Below are positions 34,986 to 46,100 of a stretch of 64,000 bases of DNA, piece after piece; positions within the stretch are counted from its first letter, which is position 1; each line of letters begins with the position of its first letter. The stretch is from Dillenia suffruticosa. Its lineage: Eukaryota > Streptophyta > Magnoliopsida > Dilleniales > Dilleniaceae. Both the position numbers and the translations under genes were made by a program. The notes under the pieces were generated by a model. The model ran no database searches and was not told the origin of the DNA. It saw only the letters and a program-made list of their open reading frames with translations. The stretch spans positions 8,633,001 through 8,697,000 of the forward strand of contig JAVTVX010000027.1 in assembly GCA_033439265.1 (NCBI GenBank). The letters are read 5' to 3'.

Positions 34986-35820
34986 TTTCGATCCCAAAGT
35001 CTCTACCTAACCTATGCCTCGAAATGTACTCCTCACTCTTATAGAGAGGTATGATGGTACTACTGATCCCTGAGACCACATAGTCCATTTCGTGACGATC
35101 ATGATCTCGAGGGACATGCTAAAAGCCACCATGTGCAAGCACTTCCCTATGACCTTGTAGGGTAACGCCCTGACCTAGTTTAATTCACTCCCTTCATTCA
35201 GTATCTAGAACTTCTCCCAACTCTAGCAACAGTTCAAATCTCATTTTGTGATTAGCCGGGGAGCCAAGAGGAAGTCAACCTCCGTCTTATCTCTGCGACA
35301 AAGGGATGAGAACCCTAAGAGACTTTTTGGACAAGTTCAAGGACGAGATGATGAAGGTCTCCAGATTAGACCACTCCATCGCTCTAGCAGCATTACTTAC
35401 TGGTTTATGGCCCTCAAGGATGAAAACTTCTATAAAGAAGAACTCTCGGTCCACCATCCAATAATTCTATACTCGAGTAGAAAAATACATCACAGTCGAA
35501 GAGACTAAGGCATTTGATAAATGTCGAAATAGAGTAGGAAAAAATGAACTAAGTTACTCGCCTCGTCAATCATCACCCAAAAGGAGCCGACTGGGACCTT
35601 CTCCTCACCACAAGTTTGCCAACTATATCCCTTTAAATGACACTCATAGCAAAATCCTGTTGCAAATCAAGAGCAAACCCTACATTAGATAGCCCCTACA
35701 CCCTTAAGGAGACGACACAAAGAAAGACATGACTCGATACTATCACTTCCATAGAGATTATGGCTATCTAACAGACGAATACAAAGAGCCAAAAGACAAT
35801 TGAGGTCATAGTGCTAGACA
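34986..35820 (+). pseudogene. Element 2 gag remnant
   Basis: + strand frames read RYDGTTDP, DHIVHFVTIMISRDM, MCKHFPMTL, GNALT, FNSLPSFSI, QQFKSHFVISRGAKRKSTS and LSLRQRDE, and further YHFHRDYGYLTDEYKEPKD (about 35739-35796), the knuckle-like box with its Cys residues lost. Every block has a counterpart in element 1. Frameshifts (for instance after RQRDE) and stops show it is inactive. Confidence 0.85.
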
Positions 35821-36239
35821 ACAGTCTTTAGAGATTCATCAGCATGGAACGAGAGAACAACCTCCTCGAAGTCCTCGTGTGGTAACATGAGCAAATGAAC
35901 CTAGTAAACCACCACTCTTAGAAGCCGCCAACAACTAAACCAATGGATAATCCATCAGATATAGGGTAGACACCCCTCTTTAGCATTTTCTCCCTCAAGC
36001 AAAGTTTTTCCCATCTCAAGATTAACAGCTCAAACAGACATCCAATAGGACCCCGCAGGGTAATTCTCACCCCAATTTTCTAAAGGGTCGAGAGTTATCA
36101 CAGCCCGTGTTGAGAAAGGACCGAGAAAGAAAAGACCTATGATAGGCTTTGACGATGACGATCTAATAGGGGTCAATCCAAATCGCCATGACCCGTTAGT
36201 CATTACAGCTAAGATAGGCCCGTAGACAGTAAGGAGGAT

Positions 36240-36480
36240 CTTTGATGACCAAGGGGTAGGCTGCAATCTCCTCTACTGGGACGCATTCCAATGGATGGGT
36301 TTCAATCATACGCACCTTCAATCACATGTTGGACCTGTAAAAGAACTCTTGGGTGAATGGCTTTATCTCGAGAGTACTATCCCTCTTCCTGTTACTCTTC
36401 TCGTTAGTCATTATAAACATTTTCACCTCATATATTTCACTATCTTCTCATAACATCATGATCACACCAGCACACGCAAT
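36240..36480 (+). pseudogene. Element 2 aspartic protease remnant
   Basis: + strand reads CNLLYWDAFQWMGF, LQSHVGPVKELLGEWLY and TIPLPVTLL. It aligns with element 1 (YNFLYWNAFR.MGF, LQPHAGSIKGLSGKWIY, TISLPITL) and with the copy at 63210-63420. A frameshift near 36400 removes the YNxILGR end. No RT follows. Confidence 0.7.
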
Positions 36481-36559
36481 TGATAATAGCTCACTGGCAT
36501 TAAACGCCCTCAAACATGTTGCTAATATGAGTTGAATTCCTAACCGAGTATACATGGTC

Positions 36560-36922
36560 CACTCTCTCAGCGCAATGCCTCTAAACTTTCTCTTGGCATA
36601 ACACCAATGAGCACTCTCTCGGTACAATACCTCTAAGCTCTCTTTTGGTGCAATGCTAATAGTCACTCTCTCTGTGCAATGCCTTTAAACTGTCTCTTAG
36701 TGCAACACCATCAAGCACTCTCTCGACGCAATGCCTTTAAGCTCTCTCTTAGCGCAATGCCAATGAGCACTCTCTCAACACAATGCCGTTAACTCTCTCT
36801 TGGCACAACATCAACGAGCACTTTCTCAATGTTAGGTCTCTAAACTGTCTCTTGGAGTAATGCCAGCGAACACTCTCTCATCCCAACACCTCTAAACTCT
36901 ATCTTGATGTAACTCCAACAAA
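36560..36922. repeat. 52-bp minisatellite in element 2
   Basis: Seven units. The block cactctctc starts at 36560, 36612, 36664, 36716, 36768, 36819 (one base short) and 36871, followed each time by a variant of gcgcaatgcctctaag and ctctctcttggcgcaa. It takes the place of pol, as the unrelated 61-62-bp array does in element 1. Confidence 0.9.
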
Positions 36923-37139
36923 TATGATGTCATGCAAACTATGTTGATCCTTGCTCTAGCTACCCAAGCATCCTAAGGGAGTTCTAATACTCCTAGCATA
37001 TAGTCAACCGAAAACAAAAACATAATCAAAACAAGTGCACACCAAGTAATCTAATCCATTCATCTGATTATGAGATGTACAACAAGAAAAAAATAGCAAA
37101 TTTCACAGTTTACAATGGAGGATGAGGAGGAAGAAGAGC

Positions 37140-39310
37140 CCTTTGACATCAAAACTCAAAACTAGCCCCAAGGGTTGCAAGATCAACACCTTCGTCGACT
37201 ACTTCACAAGGGACACTACCCGAATAAGTATCGACGGGACTTGAACTTTGTACCCCAAGATCAGCACTATCCATACTCATAGTCTTAGCCCCTGCTAATC
37301 TAGCCTGGTGGATGACCTCCTCTGTACACTACAATTTCTTAAACATCCTACACTGAGTATGCTTGTGGCTATCGATTGTCTCCACGACAGTATTACCCAG
37401 CTCGACAATCTTCAGTTCTCCAATAACAAGCGATTGCTCTCGCCTTTGAGCTAACTTCTTGACAGCTTGCAGCTTTGCCTCACATACCTTGGATTTAGCC
37501 TCTAATTTCTTACACTTCATCAAAATCGTGTCAAATGGATGAAACACCAATCCTAGGTCAGTCATAAGATGCTCAATCTACTCAATCTTATTGTCTTGAG
37601 CAGCCCTAATTGCTCTCTCCTCCATTTCCTTCTCCCTTTGAGTCAGAACGCCATGTAACCAGGAGACCTCCTTATTGAACTGTTCTACCCAATGTTCTAA
37701 TTGCTTGATTAGCTGCTTCCTCTTCAACCTCTGAAACTCGGTTAAAGCAATAGTCTACATAATGCACATTAGTCAGACTTAACCAAATGAGAAATGCAGA
37801 TAATATATATCTAAGAAAAATAATTCATACCCTAAGTCCAAAAGATGTAAGGGCATCCTTGCCCTACTCCAATGACAGATCGTTAAGCTCCAGCTCAGTG
37901 TGATGGTAATTCATCTGCTCAGCTACCCTCTTTGCCTCTATAATATTTAGATTAAAGTAATGGTGTTTTCCAGTGCTGACTGCCACCATGCCTCACTCCC
38001 CAAGGTCCTTTCTATCGTCATAGGACCTAACGTAGATAGAAGGAATGGGAGCGGTCCTCTCTAGCATCTTTCTCTTGCCCTTCTATAGGGCCTTGGTAAA
38101 TGATGACACGGCCTAGCCCCAACCTCCCAATCAACGCGCCCCGGGGGTGCCCCCTTGGCTTCACCCAAATACCCCTCTCGGTGTCCACTTCTAAATTCTC
38201 AACGCCATTTCTAATGCAACCCTCATCAATTTCTCCTTCCCTAGCCCCCTCAAAGGCTAACACCTGGGACGAAGGAAAAGTTACCTTTAATTCAAAACCT
38301 CCGATGACTTCTTGAAAGGGAGCCTTAGCCATAACCGGCAAACCTTGCCCCTCGATTTCACTGGCCCCCTTGATTGGGCTTAGAAGTATAAAAACTTTTC
38401 TTTTCCTCCTCCCTAATGCTGAAATGTTAAGGGCATCACTTGACTAAGCACTTTACACCGATGTGCTCCCTGCCTGCCTCACATCCTCTTTGGCCTTTGG
38501 TCTCATATGTTTATCAGTGGTCACTTCGGCTAGATCCTCCCCCTGAGCATAGGAGATAACAACAACAATGTTCATACCTATTTTCCTAACCAAAAGAGGT
38601 CTTTCTATCTTCCTCCTTTCTTCGAGCAACAAACTGACTAAAGACAACATTTGCACATCCAAAAGAAACTCAACACAAATGCACCTATCCTTTGCAGAAC
38701 AAAAATCAGCGATTGAACGCACAAATCTAGAATGATGGGAAGGACCGAGGGTCTTTAACAAGGCTTCTCCCTAATGTTGGGCAATATTAGCATCAACTCC
38801 CTTTTCAAAAATTCAATGAAGAAAAACTTTCGCATCAAATTTTTATCAATTGTTTCCTTATAAAAGGATTTCCACCCCAACTCTAGTCTAGTTTGCAGGA
38901 AAAACCCGTCATTAGTACAAGACCCTGTGAGGCACCTTTTCAAGATAAAAATAGAAGACAAAATCTCAAAATCAAACTTCAATTGGAAAAACCTTAATAG
39001 ACTTGCTACCGCAATAATAAGTTGCCAATCTGAGAATTAACATTGTTGGAAAAATATTCTAATATGTCAAAACCCAAGCAAAAGGGCCCATATACGATAG
39101 ACGGAGACAATACTTCATGCATTGCTTATACATTGGCATACTTCCTACAAGTGATCTATTCACCCTATCCTCCGTCGGTGTCTCAAAACATAATCATCCC
39201 CCAAATTGATAACATTAACAACTCAGCCAACTCGTCTTGGGATATCGTGCTCTTGAAATTGTCAATACCAGGATGAACATGAGACTTAGAACCCTTTGCT
39301 ATTGCAATTT
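37140..39310 (-). pseudogene. Element 2 antisense extra ORF with coiled coil and putative intron
   Basis: - strand, opposite to gag. Near 39310: AKGSKSHVHPGIDNF; then, across frame changes, DGFFLQTRLELGWKSFYKET, KFFFIEFLKRELM and VQMLSLVSLLLEERRKI. Near 37830 the coding frame meets a GT...TGTAG segment (37755-37830, 76 bp), after which comes EFQRLKRKQLIKQLEHWVEQ, VLTQREKEMEER, KKLEAKSKVCEAKLQAVKK and VELGNTVVETIDSH. This C-terminal part is heptad-like and E/K/Q-rich. The homologue in element 1 has the same order and a GT...TGTAG segment at the same place. No known catalytic domain recognised. Confidence 0.7.
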
Positions 39311-39605
39311 CTCTTGTGAGTCTCTCTCTCTCTCTACTCCAATCAGTGAAAGCAAATAACAAAAAGCAGAAGTCGCAGTGGCTCAAACCAATCTTCGGCC
39401 AACGTAAAAGTGGCGTGTACCGAAAGATTCATGAATACCAATCGACACATATCGCATTTGATGCTCCACTCCCATGCCGGTTCAACTTTCCCACCGGTTC
39501 AACTTTCACGCCCATTCCAATTATCCAAAACTGTTTTCGTTCCACATCTTTTTGAGTTACACAGTTCTCATTATCTCAACTCAGCTCTGATCGTTACTCC
39601 TTCGA

Positions 39606-39630
39606 ACTAGCCTTAGGAGTGGGGGGTAAA
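39606..39630 (+). promoter_or_regulatory. Element 2 polypurine tract
   Basis: aggagtggggggtaaa lies directly before the 3' LTR start TGATGG at 39631. Element 1 has aggagtcagaggcatgta in the same place. Confidence 0.7.
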
Positions 39631-40473
39631 TGATGGTATGCTCTCCAATGGGCCATTACCACAAAACTAGAACTATCCAAGCCCATTAGGCCATACCGCC
39701 CATAAACGTCCGAATATGCTTGTAGTCTCTCGATTGAGTGCTTTTTTGGTCGAACACTCCTTTTGATCCGCTCGGTCTTACCTGCTCGAGAAGTCAGCTA
39801 CTCCTGACCCCTTGGTCATCTTAGCTCTCAGCACCCAAACTTCTTGGTATCTCGCTCCTCGGCAGATACTTCCCTTACCACAAGTGAAATTCATTACGCG
39901 ATAAGCACCATTTGAAACCATCTATTAAGAAAGTAAATCTATAATAAATTTAAACATTCCTTAATCGAATATGAATCATCCTTATTCTCGAGAAAACCTT
40001 TCCCAACAAAGAAACATATTTCAGTAGTCACTCTCGATAAGGTAGGAAACCTCTACGATAATTTGAACTTTCCTTAATCGATAGAATACTAAATCTCTTA
40101 GATATTTTTTACTACAATTCCTATAATTTCATAAAATTATCAATAATCTCTCCCCAAATAAACTAGGGTTTCTATACCGCTAAGTTTATACAGGATTTAC
40201 CATATATATATGCTATGTATACTCGGCACCTGCAGCTAGTCAGGTATGTTCTCAGGAACTCCACACTTATCATACAAAGACAACACAGGACTATCATACA
40301 ACTCCTTTGCTTCTTATTCTCTAAAACCGTTCTTTTTAATTTAAGCATCGGAGACTATTTCGGTGGTATTTGTAGGTCTCATCATTTTCGAAGGCCCCGA
40401 AAACTCCTCATCATTTAAGTTCTACACTTGAGTCAACAGAGCATGTATCTATGGAGAAAACCCACCTCCATCA
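39631..40473 (+). repeat. Element 2 3' LTR
   Basis: Starts TGATGGTATGCTCTCC, ends ...cacctccatca, followed by the target duplication GTTTC. Clearly diverged from the 5' LTR by many substitutions, so the insertion is old. Confidence 0.9.
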
Positions 40474-40478
40474 GTTTC

Positions 40479-40777
40479 AAAGAGTTTGATTATTGATGTC
40501 TCTCCTTCTTTCTCTCACATTTTGGAAGTAGTAAGGAGGCAAGAAGGAAGAAAGCAAAGAAAATAAAAAATGAAATCGTGGATGACCAGCTTTAAAAAGT
40601 TTTCTTGATTAACAATTTTTTGTTGAAAAAGATAAAAAAAAATAAAAAAATAAAATAAGGAAGAGATCAAGCGTGGTGATCAAACTTCTAACATGAAAAA
40701 TAGTTTTCATGATATCAAAAATAAAGATTTTTTTAGCATCATTAATTAAGCTTTTTTAGTTTTAGCATAACTTTGTT

Positions 40778-40808
<31 letters not shown>

Positions 40809-41112
40809 TATATTAAACACGTGGTGTGCATCACTTTAGGAATACAAGTAACAACAACAAAAAAGTGAAAGGAAGACTTTATGTGGATGAGAGAAGTGAG
40901 GCCTTACAATTTGTGGCGTCTGAAATGCGAACCTCTTGTTGGCTCAACACCCTGTGTGTGTGTGTGTGTGGATATGATAGCAGAGAGAAAAGAGATGAAA
41001 AAAGCAGAAAGGAAGAGAGGGATGTTAATGTCAAGTTGATGAAATGTTGAACCTCTGACCAGCACGGCAAGAAGAAGAAAGAGAGAGAGAGAGAGAGAGA
41101 AGGATTGAGAAA
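40479..41112. other. Upstream region of ndhV with several microsatellites
   Basis: About 630 bp from the gypsy insertion to the ndhV start. Contains (TTTA)n near 40776-40808, (GT)n near 40952-40969 and (GA)n at about 41079-41100, the last only about 12 bp before the start codon and so probably in the 5' UTR. No sure TATA box can be assigned. Confidence 0.5.
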
Positions 41113-41853
41113 ATGGCTTGTGTTACTGCCTCTACTTGTCGTTATTCATACAATGCATATCCAAATTATAAGGCTCGAGTTCTATTGCATTCATCCAATT
41201 CCTTCCGCCCTTGTACACAGTGGGTTACTCCACGCCAGGACCTTTCCTGTTCTTCTCTGCCTGAATCATCAGCAGTTGCAGCACCACCACCACCAGCAGA
41301 AAAACCAAAACCGAAGCCCAAACCTGCAGCTAAGCCTTTGCCAGAGCTGATGGAGGAGGAAGTTATCCCTTCTTTGAAATCAATACTTGAAGCTCCTCAC
41401 AATCAACTCTCCCAGGTTGAAATCTCTTTCCAAGACAACAGGGTGAGACTGAGAGACTGCCATTTTTACGTACTTTATTTTTTTTAATTATTTGTTTTAA
41501 TTTTTTTTTTTTAATGAACTGGAAAAAGTTGGAAGGGTCATTTCTGAAGAAGGGCAAACCTTACTCCTTTTGGGCTTTCTTCCCTGATGGAGTTCTCACT
41601 GGTTGGTATCCTCTACTCCTTATCTCACTAACTATTTGTAACTTGTTTTTCAATTTCATTATCCCTTAATATCACAAAAAAGCAATTGGGGTTATCAGGT
41701 CCCAAAGGATTCTCTCTGTCATCCTATGCCTCAGAAGTAAGCACAGTTGAGCCTTTCCTCGTTGATGAAAAGAAGATCACAGCAAGACATGTTGTGTTTT
41801 GGGTGGAGAAGCGTCTTGCTGCTCAAGGCATCATTCCTGTCTGGACACAATGA
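41113..41853 (+). CDS. ndhV: NDH-complex subunit V (DUF2996), chloroplast
   Basis: Three exons: 41113-41442, 41529-41601, 41699-41853; both introns have GT/AG ends and the phases join (0, then 1), giving 185 residues. Residues 1-50 are S/T/R-rich with few acidic residues, like a chloroplast transit peptide. Residues 53-75 form a P/K-rich linker (APPPP, KPKPKPK). From LPELMEEEVIPSLK onwards comes the DUF2996 domain: VEISFQDNRLEG, SFWAFFPDGVLTGPKGFSLS, STVEPFLVDEKKITARHVVF and a C-terminal WVEKRLAAQGIIPVW. I recognise this as the NdhV family (Arabidopsis At2g04039 and its cyanobacterial homologue), which stabilises the NDH-1-like complex used in cyclic electron flow around photosystem I. The gene looks intact. 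It is convergent with MUTYH. Recognition is from memory of the family pattern, not a search. Confidence 0.85.
41443..41528 (+). other. ndhV intron 1
   Basis: 86 bp, GTGAGA...AAAAAG, with a long T-run before the acceptor. Phase 0. Intron 2 is 41602-41698 (GTTGGT...TATCAG), phase 1. Confidence 0.8.
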
Positions 41854-42055
41854 CCACTCATTTCCAATACCCTATGCAAGTGTCCATTGACCCCCTTTGT
41901 TTGTCTCATCACTTTAATAACAAAAATGGAAATGATAGAATAGACCATAGAGATCTCAATGTAACCAAAAAGAAAAAAAAGAATAGACTATAGAGACCAT
42001 TGGAGTAAACTTGTCCAGGATCTGATTGGGCTTTACATTTAAGTTTTGATGTGAT

Positions 42056-42093
42056 GATCACTCGATCTTAGCCGAAAGGCCAAGAAAGATATA
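42056..42093 (-). pseudogene. U2 snRNA 5'-end fragment
   Basis: On the - strand it reads atatctttcttggcctttcg, then gctaagatcgagtg. This is the first 35 or so bases of plant U2 snRNA (ATACCTTTCTYGGCCTTTTG, GCTAAGATCAAGTG) with a few changes. The match stops there: the branch-site-pairing region, Sm site and 3' stem-loops are absent, and no plant snRNA upstream element or correctly spaced TATA box is seen on its 5' side. So it is a 3'-truncated pseudogene rather than a working gene. Exact 11-bp repeats GTGATGATCAC at 42051-42061 and 42228-42238 flank the 166 bp that contain most of it, which looks like a target duplication. Confidence 0.75.
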
Positions 42094-42447
42094 TATTTTT
42101 TTTTGGGTATCTTGACCATCCGATATCCGAAAATTTATCCCGACTAATCCGGACCAAGAAACTGATTAAAAAACGAAAGTATACTTCCCACCTACCCCAA
42201 CATATGTCGATAGGTTGAGAAAGATACGTGATGATCACATAGACACACAAGAATGGGAGCTGGTACGCTGAACATTATTCATATTCAACATACACTGAGC
42301 TAATTTGCCAGTTGGGAGAGAGGCAGGCTCCGAGCTCCTCTTTTGCTCAACTAATATCTACACCATGTAATCAATCTAATTTTTGTAGCTCTCTCTCTCT
42401 CTCTCTCTCTCATGATGTTCATATCCTTTCTTCCTCATCAACAGCCA

Positions 42448-42699
42448 ATTCTGTCTTTGTAATTCTCTAAAATGAAACCCAAATATTTCTTTGGAGAAAC
42501 ACAAGCTGGATACAACTCTAATACATGAAGCCACTGGCCAATGAAGGCTATGGATGCCGCTCGCCGCTGCCTCATTCTGTCTTGCAATTCTCTGAAATGA
42601 AACCCATATATTTCTTTGGAGAAACACAAGCTGGAGACAGCTCTAATACATGAAGCCACTGGCCAATGAAGTCTATGGATGCTGCTCACCGCTGCCTGA
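42448..42699. repeat. Tandem duplication, 126-bp unit
   Basis: 42448-42573 and 42574-42699 are near-identical direct copies, both starting attctgtctt and containing tttctttggagaaacacaag and ctaatacatgaagccactgg. Lies about 0.5 kb past the MUTYH stop codon; could fall in an extended 3' UTR. Confidence 0.9.
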
Positions 42700-43181
42700 T
42701 TCACCTGTTCCTTTGGCTTAGAATACAGGACACATCGCGAATAACTGCACACCCAAAACTTAAACCTACTGTCTTTAAGCAATTTGTGAACTTTCAGACT
42801 GACATTGGGGATCGAGCATATACATATATATATGACATGGGCACTGCAAACAAGAAAATCCCATATTTGCACAATCAAAACTGCAATAATTTCATATAGC
42901 AGGACAGAGGGAAGATCGAGAAGAACATGGCATGTAGTTTTCAAAGTGGATCATATTCATGTTGCCAAAACACCATAAGTTATACATCAACTAGGCTACA
43001 ACATTGATTCTTCTCAGAGAATTTCTGATGGTATAATTTTAGATCAAGCCAAGTATAGAGTTAATGCAGCCATAGGATCAAGGACTGGACAATCAACCTT
43101 TGGTGAAGCAGGCACTGCCAAAAACGGATAAGGATTCATGCCTTTTCACCTTGCTTGAGAAGGAATGTTTCAGGAACACAT

Positions 43182-46100
43182 TCATTTTTTTGGATTTACT
43201 GTATTTCTGGCCTTTGAGGATGAACTCTTCTGCTTGAACTTTTGAATCATGGTATAAACCTACACCAGTGAACATAATATGAAGGCAAGCAGCCATGGCA
43301 TGAAGATGAGGAAGCAGTACCACTGTGTTGGACAAACTTAGTACTATTAACATAAAACCATGAAGAATGGACATGGAACTGGCCGCTAAAACAGGCACAA
43401 CACCACACAAACAGTAATCTGAAAAGGCTAAAAATAGAGTTACAGGAAAACAATAATTTAACTAATATATTCAAATAAATCAAATATCATGGTATTTCAT
43501 ATGATTTAACACTTATATTTAGAAACCGTATTTATCTCTGTATAATGCACAGAAAACCCATACTTTGGAATTTATATCACCCTTTCTTGAGTTAATCTTT
43601 GGAAATTGTTATGGTCATTGAGCGAATTTTAACTGCAAGTGTCTAGTTGAAATAAATATTTAAAAACATGGACATGGCTAAGACATGTCCATGCAAGTTT
43701 TCCATCTGAAAATGTGTTCAATACAAACACTGCTCATTTATAATCTAGAAGTACCAGTTCACTGAATCCCCCGCTAACTGTGTTGAAATATGTAATGTTT
43801 CATTTTTACTTGTTTACCGCAAGATAAATGCTATATAGGCTTATAATGTAAGGTAAAAATGTTTAGTGGTTGCAGTAGTGCCAAGTGCAAGGGTGAGATT
43901 AGTTTGTAAGGAGTGTGGAAAGACACAATGAAATAGTGACTAATCTCTGTACCAAAACATTAACAGATGTTCATTCCTCTCTTCAAAGTAATACCTAAGT
44001 CTCACAAAATTTTCATTCCAAACCCCAAAACATTCAAATTTTTAACAAACACAAGTGGCATTAGAGGCAATGGTTCTGTTGAGTGTGATGTGAGAGCAAC
44101 CGGTGCTCAGGTGGTCTTTGGGAAATTATGCTGAGATCGCAGTGCTACAAACAAAGTAGCTCTGAAATAAAATGACGGGATTTGTGAAAAAAATGGTGTT
44201 GAATTGAAACAAAAATGGGATGAAAATAAAAAGGAAAAAATGGGACTCACCCATGAGGGGAGAATGTTCAGAGTCGCATGCGAGTGAGGTAAAAAGTATC
44301 ACACATTACGAAAATGAAAAGGAAAATAGCTTGTATTACACATGTATTGCCATTGACCCAATACCTATGAGTTTATGCTTTTAGGTAAGCTGGTGCTAAT
44401 GCATGTGGGCTCATTTTGAAACTCCATAAAAGTCAAATTCAACAAATTGTTTATTATTTATGCACACTAAACATAGATTAATATTGCAGACTCAAACACC
44501 GAACGGTTATTATGGTCCCCATGTCACACCAACAGGTCAATATTAAACTCTATGTTGTCTTATATCTTACTGAACTACTACTAAATGTTAACTATTAACA
44601 GGCAACTACAATACTCAAAAGTATGCAAGAGTAAGCACTAGTCAGAATGACAAGGATTTTTTATGACTTCTAATCACATATTATCAAGTTACCTTCCTTA
44701 CTCCAGATGTCAATCCCATGCTTGGAAGGGCCTCCCCATCGACCAGCTTCCAAGCCATAGAGTCCTCATTCTGCTTTCTATACAAAACATCAATACCACC
44801 TAAATACCAAGAGAAGAATATTAAAGAAGAACCCATTAATAAAAATGTTATACTAACTCATATATTGTTCAGGAAAAAGGTTTAAGAAAATGGCAAAATT
44901 ATTTCTATGTAACCTAAAATTGTTGGTTAGTTACACATTAGTATTCAGTGACAATAACTGGTGTGGTCAATCTATGAATTACTGGCAGCATTCGGCACAA
45001 GGAGGGAAGGATAGACAGTAAACGCCCCCATGTGCTAACATGTTAAATGCATCCGGATTAAAAGCCAAGGAGGACATAAATTGGGTATAAATGGGTAAAT
45101 GTTAATCTTGTGGTAGATCAACCTAGCATCCCTAGTTTTCATTTTATTTTTTTTCACTTGTATCAAACATCTCTTACGAACTTCGTTCACAAACTTCTGG
45201 AGCTTAATGAGAGATATGAAGTTATCATGTCATCAACAATCATGTATTCTATAAATTTGAATTTTATGTTCCCTGAGTGAGACATATTTAGAAGGTTTAA
45301 GAATGATTAACTTTTAACAGCGATATTTACATAGCGGTTTTCCTTGTCCTCTTTAGTTCTGCAAGCATAGTACCTGTTTTTTTGCTAAATGTTTGCTGTT
45401 CATGTTTCTAAGTCCTTTAAGGGCGTAAAAATCAGCTGCTTCATGCTAAGGAAATCAAAAACCTTCAAGCAGTAATATTTCAAGCTATTTGGCTGCTTAT
45501 AACCCTTTGAAACGCTTTCCTTTCTCATCCCCTTTTTGCCCTTTCTTTTGGCTTCTGATTTTGTGTGAAGACAGCACAAAGAGGTATACTAGAAGACCTA
45601 ATATCCTTCATATTCCATCTTTTTCCTCCCAATCCTCTTTGACTGTTGCCTTAAAAGTGTACACAACTAGTGTTAATTAATTTTTATTGATACCCTGTAA
45701 CAGTGTGGTGTCTGAAACTAGCATCTAATAAATGTTCATGATCTATCAACTGCAACCTGTGTAGAGTATATACAGCTGCACTCAAAAATGCTCAAATGCC
45801 TTCAAATGTGAATGTTTCAAGCATATTTACGTGTGCCTGAGAGAGAGAGAGAGACAGAGAGATCAAACAAACCTTTGATGTGCAAAACCATTAACTCAAC
45901 ATACATCCTTAAACGGATGTGAGTAAAGATGTGTATATACTCCCCGATATCTTCCCTCAAAACAGCACTGCATGTGCTTTTCAGATCAATCTTCAGTAAT
46001 CTTTTTAAATACTGGTCAATTGCTTTTTTCCTTATTGGCAAATCAGTTTCTCCCTCCAGCAGGACAGATGGGAACTCCCAGAGACCAGCTAGTAAACCTT

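Larger units (their letters stand above)
33531..40473 (+). mobile_element. Complete non-autonomous Ty3/gypsy (Tat-like) element 2
   Basis: 6943 bp, bounded by LTRs 33531-34388 and 39631-40473 and flanked by a perfect 5-bp target duplication GTTTC (33526-33530 and 40474-40478). Order on the + strand: LTR, PBS-like leader, gag, knuckle-like box, protease, 52-bp minisatellite, antisense ORF, purine-rich tract, LTR. RT, RNase H and integrase motifs are absent. The plan is the same as that of element 1, and their gag, protease and antisense ORF are homologous. The minisatellites differ in sequence and period. Confidence 0.9.

Noticed and set aside
42056..42093. Working U2 snRNA gene
   Set aside because: Only the first 35 bases or so match; Sm site, 3' loops and the plant snRNA promoter elements are missing.
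42438..42944. 168-codon - strand ORF behind MUTYH
   Set aside because: Its repeats come from the 126-bp tandem duplication; no known motif and no start context. Treated as chance.
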